Origin: an uncultured Odoribacter sp.
GTDB taxonomy: Bacteria > Bacteroidota > Bacteroidia > Bacteroidales > Marinifilaceae
Assembly (NCBI GenBank): GCA_910589025.1
Contig: CAJURM010000008.1
Coordinates: 62,001 to 126,000 of the forward strand
Direction of reading: 5' to 3'
DNA: 64,000 nt
Part shown: positions 1-8,952 of the stretch, piece by piece
Position numbering within the stretch: the first letter of the stretch is position 1
How the letters are laid out: the number at the start of each line of letters is the position of its first letter
The notes under the pieces: model-generated
The model's input: only the letters and a program-made list of their open reading frames with translations
Databases searched by the model: none
What the model was told of the DNA's origin: nothing
Made by a program: the position numbers and the translations under genes

Positions 1-145
1 GCGCCAGATTCTCTGCCACCACCTTCCTCCGGTATCGAACCACATAATATAACACATAATACATCCCGTCCGCAACAAGATACAATACCCGGAAAGGCAG
101 AAAACCAACAAGCCAAACTAACCCATATATAATATATGAAAACAT
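1..145 (-). CDS. Lipid A biosynthesis acyltransferase (LpxL/HtrB family), N-terminal part
   Basis: Only the first 48 codons lie in the window; the gene runs off the left edge. The translation begins MFSYIIYGLVWLVGFLPF and continues through a hydrophobic segment to VVRYRRKVVAENL. This is the typical start of Bacteroidota LpxL/HtrB-like acyltransferases: a membrane anchor, then a basic YRRKVV-EN motif leading into the acyltransferase domain. The family transfers a secondary acyl chain to lipid A precursors at the inner membrane. The ATG at 145 is preceded by an in-frame stop, and a TATCTTTG element lies about 20 bases upstream, which supports this start. The catalytic HX4D motif would lie outside the window, so the call rests on the N-terminus alone. 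Confidence 0.72.
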   Translation of the reverse strand, partial: MFSYIIYGLVWLVGFLPFRVLYLVADGMYYVLYYVVRYRRKVVAENLA

Positions 146-164
146 AAAACCGTTTTTAAACAGT

Positions 165-172
165 CAAAGATA
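165..172 (-). promoter_or_regulatory. -7 promoter element TATCTTTG for the acyltransferase gene
   Basis: This is an exact match to the Bacteroidota -7 consensus TAnnTTTG on the minus strand, 19 bases before the ATG at 145. No clear TTTG -33 element is seen at the usual distance. Confidence 0.45.
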
Positions 173-277
173 TACGCTTTCATCGTAAATTCTATTCATC
201 CATTCAAAATTATTCCCCAGGCTCTCCGCCCCTTCTCTATCGATAAGAAAAACTTTCATCCGGAATCCCGCAAATCA

Positions 278-309
278 TTTGCCATTTTCAGATATATTAC
301 TTAATTTCG
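278..309 (+). promoter_or_regulatory. Promoter of the DUF349 gene
   Basis: TTTG (278-281) is followed after 20 bases by TAATTTCG (302-309), one mismatch from TAnnTTTG. Transcription would start near 316, giving a leader of about 35 bases before the ATG at 350. Confidence 0.45.
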
Positions 310-349
310 TGAGTTATTAAATACAAGACAACTTAACTGCCAATACACT

Positions 350-2200
350 ATGGAGCAAGAGAACATGTTAGCGGAAGAGGGTATCAACCGTCCTTCTGAA
401 GCATCAGAAACCGGAAACAATATCCCACAAAACGAATCCGCCGTCATTGCCGAATCGGAACAGGCTGTCCCACAAGCTCTGCCCGATATTGATTTTTCCA
501 CATTGACAACAGAAGAAATCGTCACACGATTGCAAAACCTGGTGAACAACTTTCCCCTGCAACAACTCAAAGAAATCATGGACAATATTCCGGAAATCTT
601 TGAAAACCGATACAGGCAAGAAGAGGGGAAAGCCCTGGCAGACTTCACTGCTGACGGTAGCCCTGCTGAAGATTTCCAATACAACAGCAATACCAAAGAA
701 CTCTTTCTCTCGCTCCTGAAAAACTACAAAGACAAAAAGGCCGAAGCCGCCAAAAAGAACGAAGTTGAACGGGAAGAAAACCTCCGCATCAAACTACAAC
801 TCATCGAGGAACTGAAAGAACTGGTACAAAAAGAAGAAGCTCTAAACCAAACCTTCCAGGAATTTAAAGACATCCAGGAACGCTGGCGCAATACCGGCAC
901 GGTTCCCCAGAACCGCATTAACGACTTATTGGAGACCTACCATCACCACGTCGAAAACTTCTACAACTACATAAAAATTAATAAAGAGTTGCGGGATTTG
1001 GACCTGAAACGCAATTTTGACGCCAAGATAACTCTATGTGAAGAAGCAGAAAAACTGGCAGAAAACAGCGACATCAACGAAGCATTCAAACAGCTCCAGC
1101 TCCTACATGCACGCTGGAAAGAAATAGGCCCCATCCACAAAGATCAGAAAGAAACCGTCTGGGGACGCTTCAAAGAAGCCACCAACAAAATCAACGACAG
1201 CTACCACAACTTCTTTGAAGACCTCAAAAAAGAGCAGGAAAACAACCTCAAACTAAAAGAAGGATTGTGTGAAAAAGCGGCTGTCCTGTCCGAAGGCGAA
1301 TACAAAACCATCAATGAATGGCACACCGCAGCCCAGTCTCTCATCGATCTACAAGAAGAATGGAAACACACAGGACTCGTTCCCATCCGGGAAAGAAACA
1401 AGATATACAAAAAATTCCGTTCTCTCTGCGATGCTTTCTTTGACAGGAAACGGGAATTTTACAAAACACTGCAAGCCGAACAGGAAAACAACCTCAAAGC
1501 CAAAATCGCTTTATGCGAAAAAGCGGAAGCCTTGCAGGACAGCACCGACTGGAAAGTAACCACCGACAAACTCATTGCCTTACAAAAAGAATGGAAAAAA
1601 ATCGGTGCCGCACCCCAAAAATACTCCAACAAAGTATGGAACCGCTTCCGGGCAGCTTGTGATATATTTTTTAACAATAAAAGCAACTACCTGAAAAACA
1701 TCGACACCGAACAGGAAAAAAACCTGGAACTGAAAAAGACACTCTTGGAAGAAGTGAAACAATTCACCCCTTCTGATAACAACGACGCCACGTTGCAACA
1801 ACTGAAAGAATTTCAGGCAAGATGGGCTGCCATCGGCTTTGTCCCCATCAAAGAAAAAGAAGCCATACAAGACGAATTTCGCAAAATCATCAACGCACAT
1901 TTCGACAAACTGAACTTAGATGAATTTGACAAAACACTGGAAAAATACCGGGCAAAAATACACTCCCTGGACTCCGGCGAAAACAAAGAATCCAAAATCA
2001 TCAGCGAACGCGAAAAACTTGTCAGCAAAATCCGCCAGCTTGAAACAGACATCAACACCTGGGAAAACAACATCGGATTCATAACCAAATCCAACAAATC
2101 GGAAAACCTCATCCGGGAACTGACCTTCAAAATCGAAAAAACCAGACAAAGGCTCTCCCTCCTTCACGAAAAGCTGAAAGCCATTGACACGCTGATATAA
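350..2200 (+). CDS. DUF349 repeat protein
   Basis: A 616-residue soluble, highly charged helical protein. After an acidic, low-complexity N-terminus (about 1-110) it carries five copies of the DUF349 repeat. Each is recognisable by a tryptophan core: RWRNTGTVP, RWKEIGPIH, EWKHTGLVP, EWKKIGAAP and RWAAIGFVP. Repeats are linked by LCEKAE-type helices, and a C-terminal coiled coil (about 530-616) closes the protein. The biochemical role of DUF349 proteins is not established. In many Bacteroidota this gene directly precedes pyrG, as here. A strong terminator follows, so it is probably a single-gene transcript. No signal peptide or membrane segment is visible. Confidence 0.85.
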   Translation: MEQENMLAEEGINRPSEASETGNNIPQNESAVIAESEQAVPQALPDIDFSTLTTEEIVTRLQNLVNNFPLQQLKEIMDNIPEIFENRYRQEEGKALADFTADGSPAEDFQYNSNTKELFLSLLKNYKDKKAEAAKKNEVEREENLRIKLQLIEELKELVQKEEALNQTFQEFKDIQERWRNTGTVPQNRINDLLETYHHHVENFYNYIKINKELRDLDLKRNFDAKITLCEEAEKLAENSDINEAFKQLQLLHARWKEIGPIHKDQKETVWGRFKEATNKINDSYHNFFEDLKKEQENNLKLKEGLCEKAAVLSEGEYKTINEWHTAAQSLIDLQEEWKHTGLVPIRERNKIYKKFRSLCDAFFDRKREFYKTLQAEQENNLKAKIALCEKAEALQDSTDWKVTTDKLIALQKEWKKIGAAPQKYSNKVWNRFRAACDIFFNNKSNYLKNIDTEQEKNLELKKTLLEEVKQFTPSDNNDATLQQLKEFQARWAAIGFVPIKEKEAIQDEFRKIINAHFDKLNLDEFDKTLEKYRAKIHSLDSGENKESKIISEREKLVSKIRQLETDINTWENNIGFITKSNKSENLIRELTFKIEKTRQRLSLLHEKLKAIDTLI

Positions 2201-2206
2201 CCGGTC

Positions 2207-2239
2207 AAAAAATGGAAGGGAGTTTCCCTTCCATTTTTT
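2207..2239 (+). terminator. Intrinsic terminator after the DUF349 gene
   Basis: A perfect 14-bp stem (AAAAAATGGAAGGG with its complement, loop AGTTT) ends in a run of T. The A-rich 5' side could also stop minus-strand transcription, but no minus gene lies nearby. Confidence 0.85.
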
Positions 2240-2274
2240 CATCCTGCCTTTTCCGCTTTTTTGCATTAATTTTC

Positions 2275-2282
2275 TATCTTTG
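2275..2282 (+). promoter_or_regulatory. -7 element TATCTTTG of pyrG
   Basis: Exact TAnnTTTG match 33 bases before the pyrG start codon. A T-rich stretch lies upstream, but a TTTG at the right spacing is not present. Confidence 0.5.
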
Positions 2283-2315
2283 CACCTTTGATGTTAATCC
2301 TTTAAAACAAAGATC

Positions 2316-3911
2316 GTGTCTACCAAATATGTATTTGTAACCGGAGGTGTAGCCTCCTCCTTAGGAAAAGGTATTATTGCTTCCTCTTTGGCAAAACTGT
2401 TGCAATCCAGAGGATATAAAGTGGCCAACCAAAAACTGGATCCCTACATCAACATCGATCCGGGCACATTGAATCCTTACGAACATGGAGAATGCTACGT
2501 GACAGACGACGGAGCAGAAACCGACCTGGATCTTGGCCATTATGAAAGATTCACAGGCTGCCCCACCTCCCAGGCAAACAACATCACGACCGGTCGCATC
2601 TATCAAAACGTCATCAACAAAGAACGACGGGGCGATTATCTGGGCAAAACCGTACAGATCGTCCCCCACATCACGGACGAAATCAAAAGGAACATCAAAC
2701 TCCTGGGCTCAAAAGGGGAATATGACGTGGTCATCACCGAAATCGGGGGAACCGTCGGCGATATTGAATCCCTGCCCTTCCTCGAAGCCGTGCGCCAGTT
2801 AAGATGGGAACTGGGGGAAAAATCCGTATTGATTCACCTCACACTCGTTCCCTACCTCTCCGCATCCGGGGAATTAAAGACCAAACCCACTCAGCATTCC
2901 GTCAAATCCTTACTTGAAATCGGCGTACAACCCGACATTCTGGTCCTCCGCACTGAACACAAATTAATGGCAGACCTGAAACGGAAAGTAGCCCTCTTCT
3001 GTAACGTACAGCCGGAAGCTGTCGTCGAATCCATTGATGTACCGACCATCTACGAAGTACCCATCAAAATGGAAGAAGAAAAACTGGACGAAATCGTACT
3101 GGAAAAACTGGGACTTCCGCTCAATAGCGAGCCCGACATGGAATCCTGGAAAAAATTCCTTTACAAACTTAAAAACTACCGCCAGGAAATACAAATCGGT
3201 TTGGTCGGAAAATACGTAGAACTCCATGACGCATACAAATCCATCGTGGAAGCATTTATCCACGCGGGAGCCGTCAACGACTGCAAAGTAAACATCCACT
3301 GGATACACAGTGAAAGCCTGAATGAAGCCAATGCGGAAACCACCTTAAAAGACCTCCACGGCATACTGGTGGCACCGGGATTCGGTCACCGCGGCATTAA
3401 CGGCAAACTCGTTGCTATCCACTACGCCCGCACCAACAATATCCCCTTCTTCGGAATCTGTTTGGGCATGCAAATGGCTGTCATTGAATTTGCCCGTAAC
3501 GTTCTGCACTTAGAAAACGCCGATTCCACCGAAATGGCATCCAAAACCCAATATCCGGTCATTGACCTCATGGACAGCCAAAAAACGGTCACTGAAAAAG
3601 GAGGCACTATGCGTCTGGGCGCTTACAAATGCGAACTGAAGGAAGGCTCTAAAGCCTATCAGGCATACGGTCAAAAAACAGTAGAAGAAAGACACCGCCA
3701 CCGCTACGAATTCAACAACGAATACAAAGAAATATTTGAAAACGCCGGAATGATTACGACGGGCATGAATCCGGATACCAATCTGACGGAAATCGTTGAG
3801 ATACCCTCCCACAAATGGTTCGTGGGCACACAATTCCATCCGGAATACAAAAGCACCGTCATTCATCCCCATCCGCTTTTCGTTTCATTCATAAAAGCTT
3901 GTTTATCCTGA
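2316..3911 (+). CDS. pyrG: CTP synthase
   Basis: CTP synthase aminates UTP to CTP using ATP and glutamine, the last step of de novo pyrimidine nucleotide synthesis. The 531-residue product has the full family architecture. The N-terminal amidoligase domain contains KYVFVTGG, SSLGKG and the EIGGTVGDIES motif. The C-terminal class I glutamine amidotransferase domain (from about 290) has nucleophile Cys382 in GICLGMQ and the His508/Glu510 pair in GTQFHPEY. The start codon is GTG, chosen because the conserved N-terminus begins right after it; no ATG in frame would keep the P-loop region. The gene stands 65 bases upstream of yidC with no terminator between, so the two may be co-transcribed. Confidence 0.98.
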   Translation: MSTKYVFVTGGVASSLGKGIIASSLAKLLQSRGYKVANQKLDPYINIDPGTLNPYEHGECYVTDDGAETDLDLGHYERFTGCPTSQANNITTGRIYQNVINKERRGDYLGKTVQIVPHITDEIKRNIKLLGSKGEYDVVITEIGGTVGDIESLPFLEAVRQLRWELGEKSVLIHLTLVPYLSASGELKTKPTQHSVKSLLEIGVQPDILVLRTEHKLMADLKRKVALFCNVQPEAVVESIDVPTIYEVPIKMEEEKLDEIVLEKLGLPLNSEPDMESWKKFLYKLKNYRQEIQIGLVGKYVELHDAYKSIVEAFIHAGAVNDCKVNIHWIHSESLNEANAETTLKDLHGILVAPGFGHRGINGKLVAIHYARTNNIPFFGICLGMQMAVIEFARNVLHLENADSTEMASKTQYPVIDLMDSQKTVTEKGGTMRLGAYKCELKEGSKAYQAYGQKTVEERHRHRYEFNNEYKEIFENAGMITTGMNPDTNLTEIVEIPSHKWFVGTQFHPEYKSTVIHPHPLFVSFIKACLS

Positions 3912-3976
3912 ACGAAACAGAAAGCAGGCTCCTCTGGAAGCCGGAAAAATTTTAATTCAATTTAGAACAAAAGAAC

Positions 3977-5815
3977 ATGGACAAAAACACAATCGTCGGT
4001 TTAATACTCATCTTTTTAATCATGATAGGCTTTTCCTATCTGAGCCAGCCCACAGAAGAACAAAAAAGGGAAATACGCCTCCGCGACTCCATCGCCCGGG
4101 TGGAAGCCCTGAGGATGCAACAGGCAGCTGAACAGGAAAAAGCCGCTTTTGATGCGGCTCGTCATGACAAATCGATCTCCCCCGCGCTAGAAAACATCTT
4201 CTCCCAAGACAGCCTCACTGAAAAAGAAATTACACTGGAAAACAATAAAATAAAACTGCACATCAACACCCGCGGCGGACGCATCACCTACGTAGAACTG
4301 AAAGAATACCGCACCCACGATTCCCTTCCCCTAGTGTTGTGGAGACCAGAAAAATCGACCTTCGGGCTTAACTTCTACGCCAGGAACAAACAAATCAACA
4401 CCGAAGAACTGCTTTTCACTCCAGGAAACATAACAACTGCCTCCACCGGCGAACAGACCCTTTCCCTGAAACTGATTTCAGAAGAGGGAAAATACATCGA
4501 ATACCTCTACACCCTGTCACCCGACAGCTACATAGTTGACTTCAGCATACACACTCAAAACATGAACGATGTCATTGCTGCCAATTCCTCATTCCTCACT
4601 CTTTTCTGGGGTGTGGACATGCCTCAACTGGAAAAAAGCAAGGACTTTGAAAATCGCTACACCGGTGTTTATTACGCCTTCCTCGGCGACGACGTGGAAA
4701 GCATGTCCACCACCTCCGACGAAAAAGAAACCCTATCCACCAAAGTAAAATGGGTGGCATTCAAACAACAGTTTTTCTCCTCCATACTGATTGCCAAAGA
4801 GTCATTCAGCGACGTCATGGTCTCCTCCAAAATCAGCCAGCAACCCGGCTACCTGAAACAGGCGTTCACCGAAATCCCGCTGTCCTATTCCGGCAAACCG
4901 TCCGAAAACTACGACATGGAATTCTACTTCGGCCCTAACTCCTATCCGGTACTGAAAGAATATGGAGCAGACATTCAGTTGCCCAAACTGGTCAACTTAG
5001 GTTGGAAATGGGTAGCCTGGTTCAACCGCTATGTCGTAATTCCACTTTTCGGATTCCTCGAAAGCCATGTCACCGGCAACTACGGACTTATCATCCTATT
5101 ACTCACATTGATTATCAAACTGTTCCTATTCCCGCTGACCTACAAATCCTACCTGTCACAGGCAAAAATGCGGGTACTGAAACCTCAGATTGACGAAATC
5201 AACAAAAAATATCCGAAAGAAAAAGCACTAGAACGACAAAAAGCCACCATGGCACTCTACAAACGGGCGGGCGTAAACCCGATGGGGGGCTGTTTGCCCA
5301 TGCTGTTACAAATGCCGATTCTGATTGCCCTCTTCTGGTTCTTCCCCGGTGCTATCGAACTGCGCCAAAAGAGCTTCCTATGGGCAACTGACCTGGCTTC
5401 TTACGACTCCATTGCCACACTACCGTTTACCATTCCCTTCTACGGAAACCACGTCAGCCTTTTCTGTCTGCTCATGACAGCAACAAACATCATCTATATG
5501 GTGATCAATAAGAAAAACCAGCCCCAGAACGACCAGATGAAAGGCATGCAAACCATGATGTACCTGATGCCCATCATGTTCCTGTTCATCTTCAACAGCT
5601 ATTCCTCCGGGCTAAGCTATTACTATTTCATTGCTACACTGATTACCATCATCCAGACCTGGCTCATCCAACGCTACGTCAACGACGAAAAACTACTGAA
5701 ACAAATTGAACAAGCCAAAATGAAACCGGTAAAAAAATCCAAATTCCAGGAGCGTCTGGAACAGATGCAGCGCATGCAGGAACAACGCATGAGAGAACAA
5801 CAGAGAAAAAAATAA
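3977..5815 (+). CDS. yidC: Membrane protein insertase YidC
   Basis: YidC inserts and folds inner-membrane proteins, alone or with the Sec translocon. The 612-residue product has the Gram-negative layout: an N-terminal transmembrane helix (about 5-22), a large periplasmic beta domain (about 80-340), then the conserved 60 kDa inner-membrane core with five helices (about 360-580). The core contains the amphipathic EKALERQKATMALYKRAGVNPMGG hinge region, of which only the start of the family signature is quoted here: KRAGVNPMGG. The C-terminus is a basic, Met/Gln/Arg-rich tail, which in this family can contact ribosomes. It follows pyrG closely and ends at a strong terminator. Confidence 0.97.
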   Translation: MDKNTIVGLILIFLIMIGFSYLSQPTEEQKREIRLRDSIARVEALRMQQAAEQEKAAFDAARHDKSISPALENIFSQDSLTEKEITLENNKIKLHINTRGGRITYVELKEYRTHDSLPLVLWRPEKSTFGLNFYARNKQINTEELLFTPGNITTASTGEQTLSLKLISEEGKYIEYLYTLSPDSYIVDFSIHTQNMNDVIAANSSFLTLFWGVDMPQLEKSKDFENRYTGVYYAFLGDDVESMSTTSDEKETLSTKVKWVAFKQQFFSSILIAKESFSDVMVSSKISQQPGYLKQAFTEIPLSYSGKPSENYDMEFYFGPNSYPVLKEYGADIQLPKLVNLGWKWVAWFNRYVVIPLFGFLESHVTGNYGLIILLLTLIIKLFLFPLTYKSYLSQAKMRVLKPQIDEINKKYPKEKALERQKATMALYKRAGVNPMGGCLPMLLQMPILIALFWFFPGAIELRQKSFLWATDLASYDSIATLPFTIPFYGNHVSLFCLLMTATNIIYMVINKKNQPQNDQMKGMQTMMYLMPIMFLFIFNSYSSGLSYYYFIATLITIIQTWLIQRYVNDEKLLKQIEQAKMKPVKKSKFQERLEQMQRMQEQRMREQQRKK

Positions 5816-5828
5816 ACAACCGATAAAT

Positions 5829-5867
5829 AAAAAGCCGTTTCACTTTTTGTTGCGAAACGGCTTTTTT
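5829..5867 (+). terminator. Intrinsic terminator after yidC
   Basis: GCCGTTTC (5834-5841) pairs with GAAACGGC (5854-5861), extended by flanking A and T runs, and is followed by seven T. Confidence 0.88.
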
Positions 5868-5924
5868 GAAACCTTTTGCGCCCCAAAGCGTTCAATCCGG
5901 TAAATCACCCAAAACTGCATCACA

Positions 5925-6428
5925 ATGGAAATCACAATGCACGGAAACCGCTTTGAACTGGCAGGCACTCCTATCCAAACCGACAAACAAGCACCGGATT
6001 TCACGGCTGTTTCCCCGGATCTGAAACCCGTAAAACTAAGCGATTACCGGAACAAGATTATTGTCATCTCTTCTTTTCCCTCCATCGACACCCCCGTCTG
6101 TTCGGCACAGATGCACCATTTCAATCAGATGGCCACCCGCCTTGGAGCGGACGTTGTGATTCTTGCCATCTCCTGCGACCTTCCCTTTGCCCTCCACCGC
6201 TACTGTGCAGCCGAAGGCATTGACAACGTCATCACCCTCTCCGACCACAAAGACGTTGAATTCGGGACCCGCTATGGCTTCTTGATTCCCGCCCTCCGAC
6301 TACTTACCCGGGGAATCGTCATTATCGGAAAAGACAACAATATAAAATACGTGGAATACGTTCCGGAAATTACCCTCGAACCTGACTACGAAAAAGCACT
6401 GGAAACAATAAAAAAACTCACAGACTGA
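5925..6428 (+). CDS. tpx: Thiol peroxidase (Tpx, atypical 2-Cys peroxiredoxin)
   Basis: Tpx reduces hydrogen and organic peroxides and is recycled by thioredoxin. The 167-residue protein matches the family in length and motifs. The peroxidatic Cys59 lies in TPVCSAQM and the resolving Cys94 in LPFALHRYCAAEG, about 35 residues apart as expected for an intramolecular disulfide. A further cysteine, Cys84 (AISCDLPF), sits where many Tpx proteins have Ala or Ser. No signal peptide is seen, so it should be cytoplasmic. It begins 57 bases after the yidC terminator. I see no good promoter there, so expression may start from a non-consensus or regulated promoter, for example one under oxidative-stress control. 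Confidence 0.95.
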   Translation: MEITMHGNRFELAGTPIQTDKQAPDFTAVSPDLKPVKLSDYRNKIIVISSFPSIDTPVCSAQMHHFNQMATRLGADVVILAISCDLPFALHRYCAAEGIDNVITLSDHKDVEFGTRYGFLIPALRLLTRGIVIIGKDNNIKYVEYVPEITLEPDYEKALETIKKLTD

Positions 6429-6447
6429 AACTTTCCGTTTTTCCTCC

Positions 6448-6455
6448 TATCTTTA
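6448..6455 (+). promoter_or_regulatory. Possible -7 element TATCTTTA of the GH110 gene
   Basis: One mismatch to TAnnTTTG, 22 bases before the GH110 start codon and just downstream of the tpx stop. No TTTG -33 element is seen at the right spacing. Confidence 0.25.
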
Positions 6456-6477
6456 TGCCGTCAAAAAAAACAAAGAT

Positions 6478-8304
6478 ATGAGGAATTACATACTGGCTAT
6501 ATTACTGTTACTTTTCTGCCTCCACACGGCAGCCAAAAACAGAGTTTATGATATGTCCCGCTTCGGCATCCTTCCCGATAACGGCATAAACTGCTCTCCC
6601 TTGTGGCAGCAAGCACTTGACGCCATTCAATCGGAATGTGCTCCGGGAGACGCTATCGTACTCCGATTCTCTCCCGGCCAATATAATTTTCACGAAGAAG
6701 GAGCCACTACCCGCGAATACTACATTTCCAACCACGATCAGACAAACCCGAAAAAAGTCGGGCTTGTCCTTGAAAACTTCCGCAACCTCACCCTCGACGG
6801 CCAGGGAGCCTCTTTCATTTTTCACGGTCGCATGTTACCGCTGGCACTACTGCAATCCGAAAACTGCACGCTCCGGAATTTCAGCATCGATTTTGCAAAC
6901 CCGCACATCGCCCAAATCACGATCATCGCCAACTCTCCGGAAGAAGGGCTGACATTTGAAGTTGCCCCTTGGGTTCACTACCGCATTAACGACAAAGGGC
7001 GCTTTGAATCCTATGGCGAAGGTTGGACGGCTTCCCAAAGCACAGGCATCGCCTTTGAAGGTGATACACGACATGTAGTGTACCGCACCAGTGACCTGAT
7101 GTTCAACACACAAGGCCTAAAAGAAATAGCCCCGAGACAATTGCAGGCCCCCCAATGGAAAGACAAACGCCTCATTCCCGGAACGGTCATTGCCATGCGC
7201 AGCTGGGGACGTCCGGCCCCGGGAATCTTTCTGTCCCACAACCGCAATACCCGACTGCAGAACGTAAAAGTACACTACGCCGAAGGCATGGGACTACTGG
7301 CACAACTATGCGAAAACATCACCCTTGACGGCTTCGGCGTATGCCTTAAAGGCGACGAGGATCCCCGCTACTTCACTACCCAGGCGGATGCCACCCATTT
7401 CTCCGGCTGCAAAGGGAAAATCATCTCCCGCAACGGATTGTACGAAAACATGATGGACGACGCCATCAACATCCACGGCACCTACCTCAAAATCGTGGAA
7501 CGCATCGACGACAAAACGGTTGTGGGACGCTACATGCACGGCCAATCCTACGGCTTCGAATGGGGACGTCCCGGCGATGCAGTACAATTTGTCCGTTCCG
7601 CCACGATGGAACTGACCGGAACGCCAGCCAAAATCACCTCCATTCGTCCTCACAAGCAAGAACAACCGAAAGGCGCTAAAGAATTCATCCTCACCTTCGA
7701 CCACCCCATCGCCCCAACAATCACTGCCAAAGAAGGATTCGGCATAGAAAACCTGACCTGGACCCCCGAAGTCATTTTCAGCAACAACCTCATTCGTAAC
7801 AACCGTGCCCGCGGCGCCCTGTTCAGCACTCCCCGGAAGACCGTTATCGAAAACAACACATTCGACCACACCTCCGGCACTGCCATCCTCCTCTGCGGCG
7901 ACTGCAACGGCTGGTATGAAACCGGAGCCTGCCGGGAAGTCATCATTCGCAAGAACAGATTTATCAACGCCCTCACCAACCTGTTCCAATTCACCAATGC
8001 CGTTATCTCCATCTATCCCGAAATCCCCGACCTGCAAAACCAGCAGACATATTTTCACGGCGCAACAGGCAAAGGCATCATCATTGAAAATAACCTGTTC
8101 GAAACCTTCGACCAGCCCATAGTTTATGCCAAATCACTGGACGGTCTCACATTCCGCAAAAACACCGTACGACAAAACCACGCCTACCCGGCTTTCCATT
8201 GGAACCAAAAACGCTTCCTGCTGGAACGGGTGAAAAACGTTACCATCCGCAACAACACCTTTGAAGGCGGTTTCAACCCCGCCACCGACATGGAAAACAA
8301 ATAA
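6478..8304 (+). CDS. GH110 alpha-1,3-galactosidase (GlaB-like)
   Basis: A 608-residue secreted enzyme with a signal peptide (about 1-18, MRNYILAILLLLFCLHTAA) and a right-handed parallel beta-helix fold. The sequence reads as glycoside hydrolase family 110: an N-terminal VYDMSRFGILPDNG segment, repeated beta-helix coils, and the Asp pair Asp327/Asp328 in ENMMDDAINIHGTY, where the family has catalytic acids. GH110 enzymes release terminal alpha-1,3-linked galactose, in some members from blood group B antigens and in others from linear alpha-Gal structures; the sequence alone does not tell which. Acting in the periplasm or at the surface, it fits mucin or host glycan foraging together with the GH20 enzyme at 39607-41931. 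No SusC/SusD pair is nearby. Confidence 0.88.
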   Translation: MRNYILAILLLLFCLHTAAKNRVYDMSRFGILPDNGINCSPLWQQALDAIQSECAPGDAIVLRFSPGQYNFHEEGATTREYYISNHDQTNPKKVGLVLENFRNLTLDGQGASFIFHGRMLPLALLQSENCTLRNFSIDFANPHIAQITIIANSPEEGLTFEVAPWVHYRINDKGRFESYGEGWTASQSTGIAFEGDTRHVVYRTSDLMFNTQGLKEIAPRQLQAPQWKDKRLIPGTVIAMRSWGRPAPGIFLSHNRNTRLQNVKVHYAEGMGLLAQLCENITLDGFGVCLKGDEDPRYFTTQADATHFSGCKGKIISRNGLYENMMDDAINIHGTYLKIVERIDDKTVVGRYMHGQSYGFEWGRPGDAVQFVRSATMELTGTPAKITSIRPHKQEQPKGAKEFILTFDHPIAPTITAKEGFGIENLTWTPEVIFSNNLIRNNRARGALFSTPRKTVIENNTFDHTSGTAILLCGDCNGWYETGACREVIIRKNRFINALTNLFQFTNAVISIYPEIPDLQNQQTYFHGATGKGIIIENNLFETFDQPIVYAKSLDGLTFRKNTVRQNHAYPAFHWNQKRFLLERVKNVTIRNNTFEGGFNPATDMENK

Positions 8305-8398
8305 CAAACACAAAAACATCTCTGTTCTTCGGGGAACAACACGAAGGCAATCATTGGATTTTGTATAATATTTTCCTACATAACCTTTTCTCTCATCC

Positions 8399-8436
8399 AT
8401 AAAAAATGGCGAAGAATCATATGATTCTTCGCCATT
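8399..8436 (-). terminator. Terminator of the riboflavin operon
   Basis: A 32-base perfect palindrome (8405-8436; half-site AATGGCGAAGAATCAT) lies just after ribH. On the minus strand the hairpin is followed by a T run, so it terminates the rib operon. On the plus strand no T run follows. Confidence 0.8.
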
Positions 8437-8466
8437 AAAATATACCTCCTTACCGAAATCCCAGCC

Positions 8467-8928
8467 TTAAATCTGCTTCATCAAGTTAATCATTTCAATG
8501 GCTGTCGTAACAGCTTCAAAACCCTTGTTTCCAGCCTTTGTCCCAGCCCTTTCCACCGCCTGTTCGATAGAATCAGTGGTCAGGATTCCAAAAATCACCG
8601 GAACTCCCGTACGCAATCCCACTTGTGCCACGCCTTTGGTCGCTTCGTTGGCAACCATGTCAAAATGGGGAGTAGCCCCTCGAATCACAGCACCCAGACA
8701 AACCACAGCATCATATTTGCCACTCTCCACCATCTTCTGTGCCGTCAACGGAATCTCAAAAGCTCCCGGTACCCATGCCACGGTGATATTCTGCTCCTCT
8801 CCGCCATGACGCACAAAAGCATCCACAGCACCTCCAAGCAATTTACCCGTAATGAACTCATTAAAACGGCCAGCAACAATCCCAATGCGCTGCCCTTCAG
8901 CCAACAACTTTCCTTCTAAAACTTTCAT
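8467..8928 (-). CDS. ribH: 6,7-dimethyl-8-ribityllumazine synthase
   Basis: RibH condenses 5-amino-6-ribitylaminouracil with 3,4-dihydroxy-2-butanone 4-phosphate to give lumazine, the penultimate step of riboflavin synthesis. The 153-residue length and motifs fit: GIVAGRFNEF at the N-terminus, VPGAFEIP, the CLGAVIRGATPHFD active-site segment (the catalytic His is in that loop) and GILTTDS. It is the last gene of the operon, 24 bases after ribBA, and is followed by the operon terminator. Family members assemble into pentamers or icosahedral 60-mers. Confidence 0.97.
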   Translation of the reverse strand: MKVLEGKLLAEGQRIGIVAGRFNEFITGKLLGGAVDAFVRHGGEEQNITVAWVPGAFEIPLTAQKMVESGKYDAVVCLGAVIRGATPHFDMVANEATKGVAQVGLRTGVPVIFGILTTDSIEQAVERAGTKAGNKGFEAVTTAIEMINLMKQI

Positions 8929-8952
8929 GATATAAATGTTTATGTATTTTCG

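Noticed and set aside
7306..8058. A 250-residue minus-strand frame within the GH110 gene
   Set aside because: It is the antisense of a clearly coding gene with intact family motifs; long open antisense frames arise here from codon bias.
8134..8400. An 88-residue minus-strand reading frame after GH110
   Set aside because: Mostly antisense to the GH110 gene, unlike any protein I know, and it lies downstream of the rib operon terminator with no promoter.
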